In this document: positions 25,901-38,144 of the stretch, piece after piece
Position numbering within the stretch: the stretch's first letter is position 1
How the letters are laid out: each line of letters begins with the position of its first letter
NCBI RefSeq assembly: GCF_003576645.1
Contig: NC_044916.1
Coordinates: 25,271,799 to 25,335,798 of the forward strand
Reading direction: 5' to 3'
DNA: 64,000 bases
DNA from: Ipomoea triloba
Taxonomy: Eukaryota > Streptophyta > Magnoliopsida > Solanales > Convolvulaceae
Position numbers and translations under genes: made by a program
The notes under the pieces: model-generated
Databases searched by the model: none
Told to the model about the DNA's origin: nothing
Seen by the model: the letters and a program-made list of their open reading frames with translations, nothing else

Positions 25901-27407
25901 CCTAATTTTCGTTCCATTTTTAATTGATGATGTAGAATATTATTATTGAAATATTTACGTTTCATTTTTAATTTTCGTTCCTTTTTTAATTTATCTTTAA
26001 TATTGTTTATAATATGCCTTTATTATTTATGATGTAGAATGTTTTCCCTTTTTAATTAAATTGCAATGATATGACCATTTCCTTTTTCATTTTAGTTAAT
26101 TATGGATTTTTTTTTATTTACAGTCAATTATTAATATTCATTTCCTTTTATATATTCAATCAATTAGTAACATCAGATTCATTTTTAGTTTATTTTTTTT
26201 TATTTTCAGTTAATTAGTCAATTAGAATAATAAATCCACTCGTATTTTTACCTAATTTCTGTTCTATTTTTAATTAATGATGTAGAATATTATTATTGAA
26301 ATATTTTCATTCTATTTTTAATTTACCTTTACTATTGTTTAAAATTTAAAATATGCCTTTACTATTCTTATGTTTTTATATATAGTATAGATTAATATTA
26401 TGCTAATTATGACGTCCATGTATTATGAATAAGTATGGTAATTAAGGAGTATATATTATAATTAAAAAATAATGTATATTTTAATTTCGTTTAATTATGG
26501 ACGTAATATGTGTATGTTTAATTTTCTTTAATTTTATCCGTAATATATATGTGTATGTTTAATTTTCTTTAATTATGTCCGTAATATGTGTACCATTAAT
26601 TTCTTTAATTGATTAGATAAAATTACGGCAAGTATAAAAAACCGTTTAATAAAAGTATAATGTTTGAACTAATTTCTCAATGACCATAATTATTAATATT
26701 TTATTCCAAAGTAACCATTAGCATAATTTTATATGTGTAATAATCTGTGAATTGAAATAATTTACATAATTGTATGGACGTAATAATATGTGAATTAGCA
26801 TAATAATACGTGAATTGAAATAATTATCATAATTTTGTTAATCTCCTCTAATTATGGATGTAATATGTGTATTATCAATTTCGTTAACTGATTTGATAAA
26901 ATTTATATTACGAACAACAATATTAATTCATTAGTTGTCATAATTTTTAAGATTTTATTCAAAAGTAATCAAATGAAATGCACGGGTAATTGACATTATC
27001 TGAAGTAAAAATATATAAAATTATCGTAAGAATGAAATACCTATGTTTAATGACCATAATAAATTTAGATGTTAAATATAGTGTAATTACCACGGATTAT
27101 TTAGATGGTAAATAGTATATGGTAATTACCTATACAGATTAGCATATTAAACAGATTAACATATGGAACAATGTTATAAAAAAGGAAGGAAGCCTTTTAG
27201 ATAAAATATATTAGGAATAATATCAATTAAATAAAATATCATAGGAATTTCTCAATTCTATATTTATAATTACCTTTATAAACAGATTTAATAGGAAAAT
27301 TTAGTTACAAACTTATATTAAGAGTTATGGATTATTATTATTATTATATTATTATTATTAGGAAAATTATATTAAGAATTTTAGATTATTATTACTACGG
27401 AGTATTA

Positions 27408-27457
<50 letters not shown>

Positions 27458-28645
27458 TAACATAATAGATTTTAAATCGAGGCTACAAAATTTAATATTA
27501 TTATTTCATTTATTCAAGTATAGTAATCACCATTTTTTAACTAATAAGTGTGAATTAGTATTGTGCAATTAATAATAAAGATTAATAATAATTGGAATCA
27601 ACAATCAATGATACAATGACCCATGTTTAGCTTCCAATGCACCATTTTTTATAAAATGAAGAATTGGAATGGTAAAACGAACAATTGGAATGAATAATTG
27701 AGGATTTATTCAAGTATAGTAACCACCATTTTTACCAAATTACATAAGCATCCGTAAATGGGGAAGATCAAGATTGCAAATTCTACAATATATAGATGAG
27801 CATCCGTAGATTGCTAGTTATTTTGCACAGTACAACTAAAAAGATGGATAGTTAAATAAGGTATTATCATTCAAAATCTTGTAATACAAAGTTACAATAC
27901 AATGTTTTTCCATTAGAAATTACCAATCAAAGTAATGTGATTAAAATATATAATTATAGAAAACATTTGATTGTTCACTACAATCACTCTGAAAATTGTA
28001 ATTTTACATATGTGATACGCCCATGGAAAAATTGGCCTAGCTACTTGAAACCTTATCAGCAAAAATTAAAGCATATTGAGCTGGTAAAATCAAACTAAAT
28101 CACAGTACTACAAAATACTCTATGGAATGCAGACTACACCATAAGGATCTCCAACATGCAGAATGAATCAACTAAAAATTAAATCATACCGCATACCATA
28201 ACAATTCTACGCGTGTTAAAGTTCGATCTTCGACTTCGTAGAATTACATATTATAGATCTCTAACTAATAGTGAGAGCACAGATATTGGTACGTTGTGAG
28301 AGAAGAGTCATTTCTCATCATTATATAGTGGAGGATAAACATAATATGGAAGATTTTTCAAAAGGAAAGTATAATTAATTTTAATTTTATGTAAATATAG
28401 ATGATTGACATGTTAAAATTTTACTACAATATTATATAATTTTTTCATTCTAATATAGTTAATTACATGTCAATTATATAAATATATATAGATATATAGA
28501 TATAGATATAGATTATCATATCACTAATCACCAATCACCAATTAATTAATTAATATCAATATCAATCTATATAAATATAAATATTAATATATAACAATAT
28601 TACCATATCACTAATCACCAATCACCAATTAATTAATTAATATTA

Positions 28646-28676
<31 letters not shown>

Positions 28677-29079
28677 GTATATATTAATTAATTAATATTA
28701 ATATATAACAATATTACCATATCACTAATCACCAATCACCAATTAATTATTCTTTTTTTAAAATAATCACCAATTAATTAATTAATATTAGTATATATTA
28801 ATATATTAATATTAAGAATAATACCATATACCATATTATCAATTATCAATTATATATCACCAATCACCCATCACCCATTAATATTAACAATATTACCATA
28901 TTATCATATTATCATTATCATATATATATATATATATATTACCATAATAATATTATAGGATGGATAATTAATAAAATAATAAAATAATAAATAAATAAAA
29001 TAAATGATTTTACCAAAATACCCCTAAGTTTTGGGGGGAAAATTTGGGAGGAGGAAATTGTTTTTATATATAGTATAGA
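22691..29079. repeat. large direct duplication inside the Helitron
   Basis: 22691-24937 and 25501-27776 are near-identical direct copies of about 2.25 kb. 24939-25492 matches the end of the second unit (about 28510-29079). The first unit lacks about 0.75 kb present in the second (27777-28510), exactly where a single N sits (24938). Scattered substitutions show that the copies are real and not one read set placed twice. Confidence 0.9.
24938..24938. other. single-N assembly join
   Basis: One unresolved base at the point where the first Helitron unit loses about 0.75 kb relative to the second. Probably a contig join or collapsed repeat. Confidence 0.85.
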
Positions 29080-32000
29080 TTGGAGGCTGCATCGAGGTTA
29101 CTAGCGGTGAAGATGGAGAGAATTTTAGCACTATGGGAGATGCGATTTGCATTATTAAGGTAAGTCATTAAGTTTCTTTATCATTATTTTTTTGGTGCTA
29201 CGGTTATAGTTAACTGCTATAAATTGTAATTGCCACATTTTTTTTTCTTTAAGGAAAATGGAAACATTAAAGAAGGTGTATTACCATACTTTGGTTGTTA
29301 TTATTAAATGTTAATGGTAATTATAAGGTTACCTATTACCATTAATACTTTAATGTTAACATTATTATTATGGTTTTATTTATGAATCCTGAATTGTTTT
29401 CAATTATGTTTGTGGCAATGCTTAAGATATGAATTTTTTTTTTTAGGCAACTGTTGCCATGATTGTACATTTATTCCATAATTCATTTACTCTTTGAATT
29501 ATGATTAATGTTATTGGCCATATTTGATTATGTATGATTCATACTCTTTGGATTGTTTCATGCATTTGATCACATTAAGTGTATAATATTATGTTTAATT
29601 ATGCGATTAGGTTTGTGAGATTTTGATTTACAAAGTACAACATATCCTTTTGGTTTGATATTGCTAAAATTTGTAAATTCAGTTTATTTCTCAGAAATTT
29701 GATCTTTATGCATTAAATTTTTTTTCCATGGGCTTAAAGTTTGAAATTTCAAAGTATATATACATTATGTCATTATTGAAATTGTTGAGTCTCTTTGGTT
29801 TGGACTTATATTAGTGTTTGGATATTAATTCTATACTTTGAAAGCTCATATTAAAAATTGTTTTAAGTTATGCAATTTGTTTGGAATATATGAGTTTAAT
29901 GTTTTTAAGTTTATGCATATTTGCCCAAAGCATAATATTTTGTTTTAAATTATGCAATTTTTTTTATTATGCCTCTAGCAATGCATAAATTTAGGATGGA
30001 ATTATATTATTTCCTAATTAAGTTGGACTTATGCATAAACTTTAGTTACGGTAGTGCCTGAATTTAAGCACATTTAGTCCGTTGTTTTAGTTCACCCATT
30101 TAAGCTTTAATCATAGGTGAACCATGCAGTTTTTTGGTGTATAGCCTAACAAATTTTAGGTTCATACCCCCAAACAGTTATACATTGAGTGCATATGAAT
30201 TGGGGAGGCATACTAGTTTTATAGCCATGACTTAAGAACATCTTGTGCCATTAGTCTCCTTAAATATCATATATATTTGGATTTTCCCATCACGATCTGG
30301 TATAATTTGTTTGTTAAAGTTTTTAATTATTCATTGCCAATGTGATTTGATTTCAATTCATTAAAGAATAGCCATATCATCTTTAATTTACTGATTTCTA
30401 TTAAGCTTCAATCACATAAAGATTAGGTAATGAATTGATAATTGTCTAGTGATCTTATAATTTTTTAATTTGATTGGGGAGTAGCCACAACATCCTTTAA
30501 TCAGTTAAAATTATATATTGAGTAGTTTATCTTGATCACATAAAGTTTTAGACATATCATTTGTGATTAATTGTATTTAATATGATGGAATTTAGCCCAC
30601 AGGCAATTTCGTTATATTTGTATGATTAATTAGGATTAAATACTAGACTATGATCATAATTTAGCCCACAGGCAATTATGTATCGGAATGTAGTTTAGTA
30701 GTTTTATCAGTAATGATAGAAATAAATAAATTTTACTTATTTTATAGTTGTTTGTAAATAATTTCTATCTCTATCATAAAGTTTAATTTTATGATGCAAA
30801 CTTTGGATCATATTTCTTAATTTACCCATAGGGATTAAGAAAGGAACATGATTTCTTAAGTTTTATCATAATAGTTGTAATGAATCTTGTTGATTAAAAC
30901 TTTAGCCTACAGGTTATATCACTTGATTCTTCAACTCATTTGATAATTGTTTCATCATAAAATTCAGTTGGATCTAATTGAGTAAAACTTTAGCCCACAG
31001 GCAAGTTTTATGTCTCTAGATTCTTCGGTCTATTTAATAATTGAGATGAAATATTATCATAAGGGTTTTAATTGGATTTAATAGAATTAAAACTTTAGCC
31101 TACAGGCAAGTTTTATGTCAATAAATCCCTCACCCATTAGATAATAATTTTATCACAATTTCTTAGAATTTATAAATTTAGTTCAATTATAATTCTAAGT
31201 TTTCATGGTTTGCATTGGCAAAACATGTATTTAGTTATTTTCCAAAATTTAACCACTTTTATTAATTGTTTCGCAAATCTTGCTCGGTTATTTGGACTAA
31301 CTGTAGTAAGTTACGTGATATATTCGATATACCTCATTTGGTTTCCAAGAATAAAATGTACCTCTTTCGAGCCAAATTCCAACTTGGTTTTGGAAAGTGT
31401 ATTTTATTATTTTAGTACATCGTCCAACTATGGTGGGGAGTTATGTCCACATTAGTTATTACTTTAGTTGGATTGGAACCAAACATTGATTATTTAGTAT
31501 GCCCAACTAATGGTGGGGAATTATATCTTCATTATTTAGTTGGTCAAATCAATTATGAGTACGTATATCATTAATTCTGCTGAAGAATATTTTAATCAGT
31601 GGGAGTGATCATTTAGAAAAGATCATTAAGATGCTCCACTAAAGATTCCACAAGTATCAATCTTGTATTTGTTCATATAAATTCATAAGTTCAAATTATT
31701 GAACATTTGGTTGTGCAACATATTTATGAAAATGTTGTAACACTATTAAGGAGTTTATTAGAACAAAACATTTAACTTGTGATACACTGTTATTTAAATA
31801 AATTCTTTAGCATTTAATAGAGTCTTCAGTTTCTTCAAAATTGATCCTGGGCCATTCTGGTTTATAAGGCTCAAGACAATTTTGGAAGACATAAAAGTAA
31901 GACTCATAATATTCAGTTCATTATAAAGTGGACATTAAAATGATTTGTGAAGTTATGGTGTATATTTAAATTCCAAATTTATGGACTTAGAATTTTAGTT

Positions 32001-32484
32001 TATTGTCTAAGTTGTTGGAACGCTTCTATGACTATACTACCTTTTGGCTATTTTGATGAGTGGGAGTGACAGACATGTCAACTCCAAACTCTTGGCCGTT
32101 AGAGGTAGTGCTTAAGTTAAGTTATAAACTAGTCGTGGAACATAGTTAGCATTATGCTAACATTAAAAGATCTCTACTTAAGGCATAGTTAACATTAAGA
32201 GATCTCTACTTAAGGCATAGTTAACACTAAGGATCTTAGAGATTATGAAGTGTACTCTTTTGTACAATTTGGATGGTTTGCTCTTTTAAGTTGCGCATAT
32301 ATATATTTTGAGAAACATCCCTTAAGGTACCAAGAATAAATGTTGGATTTGTTCATAAAAGACTTAAGTTGGGGAATAAAAATGCATGTGATACATAGAA
32401 GATATTACTCTGTCGAATAGATGACATATCGCTATGATTCATGTGTTTGTTCTTTAATGAAAAGTTGTGCTAGTACTTGCACCA
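29080..32484 (+). other. right internal region of the LTR element with repeated motif
   Basis: No coding potential. TTTAGCC(C/T)ACAGG recurs at about 30591, 30659, 30901, 30989 and 31093, the last two followed by CAAGTTTTATGTC. ATGGTGGGGA(G/A)TTAT occurs near 31431 and 31511. These look like family-specific non-coding motifs. Confidence 0.75.
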
Positions 32485-32494
32485 AGTGGGAGAC
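32485..32494 (+). other. polypurine tract
   Basis: AAGTGGGAGA just before the right LTR is the usual Copia-type plus-strand primer. Confidence 0.85.
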
Positions 32495-32495
32495 G

Positions 32496-32923
32496 GTAAG
32501 ACTTTTTCCTAATACAATATATATTATATATTGTGGGTCTTAATAATGTGATGCAAGTGGACTAGGCCCATTTAAGTTATAGGTTGGATTGGACATCTAG
32601 GTTTAGTCCAATCCACCATTATGCCTATATAAAACCTGCATTGATGGGATGCAGGACATATAGACAATTATATAGCACCTTAAGTTATGGTACTCATACT
32701 GCTCAGAAAATACCAACACACCATCTAGGGTTCTGAGTGACAAAACGATTAACACCCGTGCAGATCTACCGTTCAAGAGTGTAGATCTACCGTTCAAGAG
32801 GCAACACAACAAGGCATCAACTATGGCTGGAAATATCAACAACGCGATCTACGCTTCTGCTACTACGAGTTAAGTTTCTCGTAGATTCATTCTGTATGTT
32901 TATACAGTATTTATGATCTTACA
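32496..32923 (+). repeat. 3' LTR
   Basis: 428 bp, matching the 5' LTR. It has a mutated first base (GGTAAGAC), an internal gain of about 35 bp that repeats GTAGATCTACCGTTCAAGAG, and a loss of about 10 bp. Confidence 0.93.
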
Positions 32924-33134
32924 AAGAAAGGATTAGAATTCGAAATTTCAAATTTACACTTCTATTATTAATTTGCTTTTAAGTTCTCCGTTAGGTGCTA
33001 ACGGAATATTAACACTAGAGACTAAACTCGTCACTTCGTAAATAACTGAGGGACTAAATCTGATACGATCATATTTTAGGGATGGAATCGAAACTTGGTT
33101 AAAACTCAGGGATTAAAGATGTAATTTTCCCTCA

Positions 33135-33410
33135 AAGTTATTATAATCCGTAGTAAACATTGGATTTTAACGTTAAATATTCATAAAATCATAATAAATC
33201 ATCCAAATATGCATAATAATTCAATTTCTTTGGAAAAGGAGCCATTTTTGCCTTTTAGGGAGTTGCGTATCTTGGTCACCAAGCCCCGCTCTCCACGTAT
33301 AACAAACTCATCATCAACTCCGTATGTGTATAGATACAGAAGATAAAGAAGAGAAGAAATAAAGTTGTGGGTTCTTGCTGCGATTCAAGATTGTTACTTT
33401 CTTGATAACC
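33135..33410 (+). promoter_or_regulatory. promoter and 5' UTR region of ornithine aminotransferase
   Basis: Only 276 bp separate the MULE end from the start codon. The last 110 bp are purine-rich leader (AGAAGATAAAGAAGAGAAG) and the start is in the context ACCATGG. No clear TATA box was found. The proximal promoter must lie partly in transposon DNA unless the true start site is very close. Confidence 0.55.
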
Positions 33411-36400
33411 ATGGCGACAAGGAGGCCTTTGCAGCGTATCTTGAGCAGAGTAGGAAGCGTTCGGAATTTCTCTAGCGCCCAACCTGAAGCAAATTCAGCT
33501 TCCCCTTCTCAACACCTCATTGGCTTGGAGTCTGAGTGCAGTGCTCACAAGTACTATTTCTTTCTTCACATACATAAACCCATATATGTGTGTGTGTAAT
33601 TTATACTTCTTTTTCATTTCTGGGTGTGATTAATTTTACTGCTAGTTTCCAATTTGGCAATTTAAAGCTTTACTGTGAATCTCATTGTTTATTTCATTCT
33701 TTAGTCTCTGATTTGTTTGTTTTATTTATTTTTTCTTTACTTGTTCAGTCTTGAGTAGATTTTTGCAGGCTGGATAGTGTAGTTGAACTTCAGTAATTTG
33801 GGTGTTTGAAATGAATTTATGCTTTAGCAAGTCCACTATTTTCTGTAATTTTCTTTTGTTCATTATAGGTTTTTTTTTTGTAAATAAAAATTTATAATCA
33901 ACTTAGCTGCCAAAGATAATGGGATAAAGTGATAAGTTAAATTTTAGATTGTGTTAACCATGAGATAGTATGGTGCAAAATCAAGGCATGATATACATTT
34001 AAAATCGGTTATATAACAGGAGTACAATTTATGCTTTTAAAGAAAGTGACAAAGCATTTGTGATTGTATTGCAGTTACCATCCAATTCCCATTGTTTTTT
34101 CTCGGGCAAAGGGATCGACTGTCTGGGATCCAGAAGGGAACATGTATCTGGACTTCCTCTCAGCTTATTCTGCTGTCAATCAGGTTAAAAGGAAAAGAGA
34201 GGCAGAGGATGTGGTTTATAGATCCTATTAGAAGATTGCCCTTATAATGTGAAATTAGAAGTTGAAAGATTTTTAGCATACTTTGTTTATTGCTCAAAAA
34301 AGTTAAAAGAGTCTTAAGTTAATATCTTTTATTTCTTTTACTTTTGCAGGGGCATTGTCATCCCAGGATCATGAACGCACTAGTGAAACAGGCTGAAAAT
34401 CTCACTCTTAGTTCAAGAGCATTTTATAATGACAAATTTCCAGTATTTGCCGAACGCCTTACCAGCATGTTTGGATACGACATGGCACTACCAATGAATA
34501 CTGGAGCAGAAGGAGTAGAGACAGCTTTGAAGTTGTCAAAGAAATGGGGATACATTAAGAAAGGAATACCGAAAGATGAGGTAAGGATTTAGTCGTCCTA
34601 TGCTAGTTCATATTGATTTTTATTATGTTATATATATATATTTTTTTATTTTTAATGCTTAGAATTAAAACTTCTTCAAGCTTTTGGTTTATATTTGGTA
34701 AAGTGGAGGTGGAGGGAGGCTTAGTTTCAGGATTCACTATTAAGCTTCGTCTTATAGTAATTCTATGATTAAACTTTGAATGGGAAGCATTAATCACTTT
34801 GTTTCTCCTAAGATTGCTTGTTAGAAAGGATAGTAAAATGGCTGATTCTTTGACATATAATTGCCTCTAAATACTATTTTATGTGAACATGCATAGCTCT
34901 CTTGAAAAGGATATACTTAACTCTCTGAAATAGTCTTTTATGCTATTTTTGCTTTTGAAAACCCCCACAAATACAAAGATTATGAAGAAGTTGAAAAGTA
35001 AGGTCACTTGAGAAGGATATCATGTTTTTTGGAGAGGGGTATAATTTAAGTTTGAGGAAGCAAGATTATAATTATTTTCCTCGGAGAATCTTTCCCGGGG
35101 GATTGGATTGCACATTGAACTTTGCCTGAGAAGTCAAATTGTAGATGCCAGTGCTTTTGCCGCCTATGCTTGAAGTTCATGCAAGACACATGTCCTTGCA
35201 AATTGTACCATTTAAGATGAGTGTTTTAATGTTGACTAAATTATTCTCTTATGCTTTCTTTTAAAATCCATTAAACGTGAGTTCCATGTGCTACAACACA
35301 TGCTTTGAAAACCTTTTTTTGGTTTTGACTGGATTTTAATTCTTTAGTTTGGCAACTAAAATAGTTGCGCGTAAGTGGTTAGTTATGCTTGACAGGAGCA
35401 TGCAGTTTAGATGGCATTGTAGGAGTTGTACCGAGCAACACTTCATATGTTCTAGACTTCTAGTGTATGGTTAGTTTGGCTTTGAATCCATATATTTTAG
35501 AGTGATCAAGTTGTTCATTTAACTTTGGTATGTGAAGGCTATAATTGTCTCGTGCTGTGGTTGCTTCCATGGACGTACACTGGCTGCTATATCCATGAGC
35601 TGTGACAACGAGGCAACTCGTGGATTTTGGCCCTTGTTGCCCGGCAATCTTAAAGTTGATTTTGGTGATGCAGCTGCCCTTGAGAGGGTATTTAAGGGTA
35701 CGCACCACGCAAATATGTTTCTTTAGAGTTATGTTTAATTTATAACAGTAAGCTTGGTGCCGGTATAGAAACCAGTCACGTGAATTCTTTGCTCTCTGCA
35801 AACATTGATGCTCAGATTTATTCCTTAGTTCTTGTTGTTTCCAGAGAAAGGAGATCGGATAGCTGGTTTTTTGTTTGAACCCATCCAAGGAGAGGCAGGG
35901 GTAAAGCATATTCCTCAACTGAACCGACCATTTGATAAGCACTTATGTATTATGTGCTTTTATATAATTATATTTTCCATACAGGTTATAATTCCCCCGG
36001 ATGGCTATCTGAAAGCTGTTAGAGATCTTTGCTCAAAATTTAATATTCTAATGATTGCTGATGAGATACAAAGTGGGCTAGCCCGATCTGGAAGAATGCT
36101 GGCCTGTGATTGGGAAGGGGTCCGCCCTGATGTCATAGTAAGCACTTCTGTTCGATTCTGAAAAATTCGAAAACCTGTATGTGGACTAACTTTTCCACAG
36201 ACCCTCATCATGCTCTATTACCGTCTTCTAAAACATCCATCGATCAATAATAAATTTTGTTGTGTGCAGATATTGGGAAAAGCATTGGGTGGTGGAGTGT
36301 TACCTGTAAGCGCGGTGCTAGCAGACAAAGATGTTATGCTTTGTATTCAGCCCGGAGAGCATGGAAGGTAATCAATTATTTTTAAATTTTTTTTTTTGTT

Positions 36401-38144
36401 TCTTAATTAGATTAACCTGCAATTTTACTCTTCCAAAACACTCTACAAGAGTTTTAATTTCTAAGGAATGAAGAAACTTTAAAATTTACATCTTAATATG
36501 GCTTTTGGCTTAAGAAGTTACTGGAGAAAAGATTAAAAGAGCATGACATCTGAAAAATAGGCTTACTGCAAGAGTGACTAGATAAATTAATGCAATCAAG
36601 TTTTCGCTTAAAATTTGTCCCGCCAAGCTGGGTTGTAATGACTGCATATCAATATATCATGTTTCACTTTATATTCTTGATAGTTATTTAATATCAGTGA
36701 GATAAGAATCTCTTATGGACCAAAAAAATCAGATCTTAATTATGTCACACTAAATTCCATATGTTTTTTTTTTTTTTTTGGGTTAAACCATGAGGTGTCC
36801 CGTGTTAGTGGGCCCTAACTATAGGAGGCCCCTTTAAGCCCGTACCATACACAGACTAATCCCCGTTCGCACCGAGTTGACCCAATTAAGGGGCAAAGTG
36901 CTGGCCATATTGTTTTTTTCATACGAGAGGGGGTTTTGAACTCCTGACATCTCTTAAGGGATAAGAGTGCACGGTCAATCATGCTAACCAATCTGATTAC
37001 TACATTCCCTATGTTAGTAGGTTCATATTTGCTTTTATTTATTTTGCCCGAACATGAATGTCAGTTCAGACAGACAAGTATTTTGTTCTCCGCAAAAGTC
37101 ATACACCTATAATATCTCTATTCAGATTATTTTAGTATACGGTGGTGCCATTATCTCAGTTCACTCTTTAGTGCAGTTCATCATGCACGTTTAATTGGGC
37201 GTCGTTCTATTTGAGTTAATCCATTTCTTCATCCTCTATAACAGTACTTTCGGGGGGAATCCTTTGGCCAGCGCTGTTGCCATTGCATCTCTAGACGTGA
37301 TAAGAGATGAAGGACTTGCAGAGAGGTACTAAATTCTTTGCATTATTCTTCAACTTGCATATTGAGTCCCTTTTTAATGAATAATTATAAAGAACTCATT
37401 AAAGAGCTAATTGTTTTGGAAGAAAGACTGCTATGATAAAATGCGTATTGATGACAGATCTGCTCAGATGGGAGAGCAGCTCAGGCTCCAGCTAACGAAG
37501 ATTCAGCAGCGGTTTCCTGAATTCATAAAGGAAATTCGAGGAAGAGGCTTGTTCAATGCGGTAGAGCTGAACAGCAAGGCCTTGTTTCCCGTGACTGCTT
37601 ACGACGTATGCCTAAAGCTGAAGGAGAGAGGGATTCTTGCCAAGCCAACTCATGATACTATAATACGTTTGACGCCCCCTCTTTCAATGAGGTATGTTTT
37701 AATATTACCTGCTTCCATAATGTTATATTCTAAGATTGGGCTAAGGTCACTCATCTGGGCTATAATGCGCATGGGCCAAATCATACTAAAAGATTGAATC
37801 CAATCAATTAGCTAGTTTAACCCATGGCCTTATAAGTCCATATGTTTTCTCTTAGAATATCTGAATGACTCCTCTTTCATCGCTCTATTCCATTCCCGAC
37901 CTGTTTCATGAACCAAACGTTCTGAAACCAAACATGCTAATAAATGTTTCATTTTAATACCATCCCGCATTTAGACTCTTAACCTGGCTGTGTTATTTGC
38001 AGTGACCATGAGCTTCAGCAAGGCTCAGAGGCATTGCATGACGTTTTGGAGCTCGATCTACCAAAGATGCAGAAAGAAAAGCCAACGACGCCATCCCATG
38101 CTGCATCTGTTAATGTATGCGACCGGTGTGGGCGCAATTTGTAG
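33411..38144 (+). CDS. OAT: delta-ornithine aminotransferase, mitochondrial
   Basis: Ten exons: 33411-33550, 34075-34183, 34350-34580, 35538-35697, 35845-35900, 35985-36137, 36270-36367, 37245-37325, 37458-37691 and 38003-38144. All introns are GT-AG and the product is 467 aa, normal for plants. The enzyme is pyridoxal-phosphate dependent: ornithine plus 2-oxoglutarate gives glutamate-5-semialdehyde plus glutamate. It acts in mitochondrial arginine/ornithine breakdown and links to proline metabolism. Class-III aminotransferase marks are TGAEGVETA (134-142), [12 protein letters not shown] (from about 166), [22 protein letters not shown] with the cofactor Asp at 258, and ILGKALGGG with the Schiff-base Lys at 287. 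The N-terminus ([20 protein letters not shown]) is Arg-rich and without acidic residues, as in mitochondrial presequences. It ends in a Cys-x2-Cys tail, VCDRCGRNL. All key residues are present, so it should be functional. Intron 7 carries a SINE. Confidence 0.97.
36764..37003 (-). mobile_element. SINE in OAT intron 7
   Basis: Reverse strand: GATTGGTTAGCATGATTGAC (A-box-like), GGAGTTCAAAACCCCC (B-box-like), then a 3' A-tail (poly-T at the left edge). An imperfect 10-bp duplication, ATTCCATATG/ATTCCCTATG, flanks it at 36754-36763 and 37004-37013. It is opposite in direction to the gene and does not disturb the exons. Confidence 0.85.

Larger units (their letters stand above)
21681..29079 (-). 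mobile_element. non-autonomous Helitron, 7.4 kb, inside the LTR element
   Basis: Read on the minus strand, it starts TCTATACTATATATAAAAAC at 29079 and ends at 21681 with a hairpin (CCGTGC-loop-GCACGG, 21694-21708) followed by CGAAAATACTAG. It sits between A (21680) and T (29080), as Helitrons do, without target duplication. No Rep/helicase frame. The 5' terminus motif recurs inside, and a large part is duplicated. It is AT-rich with TAT and TA microsatellites (24503-24620, 25018-25062, 27330-27460, 28640-28680). Confidence 0.85.
19086..32923 (+). mobile_element. non-autonomous LTR retrotransposon, 13.8 kb
   Basis: Two LTRs (19086-19486 and 32496-32923) enclose about 13 kb. The 5-bp target duplication AAGAA lies at 19081-19085 and 32924-32928. 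A Met-tRNA primer site follows the left LTR and a purine tract precedes the right. Termini TGTAAGAC and GATCTTACA are inverted; the right LTR starts with G instead of T. No gag, protease, integrase or reverse transcriptase could be read, so it needed helper proteins (LARD-like). Its size is inflated by a 7.4 kb Helitron. By eye the LTRs differ by about seven substitutions and two indels, so the insertion is fairly young. Confidence 0.93.
16307..33134 (+). mobile_element. Mutator-like element (MULE), interrupted by an LTR retrotransposon
   Basis: Terminal inverted repeats are recognisable at 16307-16462 and 32991-33134. The left starts TGAGAAAATGACATATTTGG and the right, reversed, starts TGAGGGAAAATTACATCTTT; both go on through a TAGTCCCTC(G/A)GTTAT block. 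Between them lies a decayed MuDR-type transposase in plus orientation. Removing the LTR element at 19086-32923 leaves about 3 kb, plausible for a MULE. No clean 9-bp target duplication was found. The arms are diverged, so the pairing is an inference. Confidence 0.65.

Noticed and set aside
16305..33140. 9-bp target duplication for the MULE
   Set aside because: Flanks at 16298-16306 and 33135-33143 do not match; the outer element rests on its inverted ends and transposase only.
33375..33410. In-frame upstream start (12 codons earlier) for ornithine aminotransferase
   Set aside because: That extension opens with a TTG and not an ATG. The ATG at 33411 has a strong context and gives a typical mitochondrial presequence.
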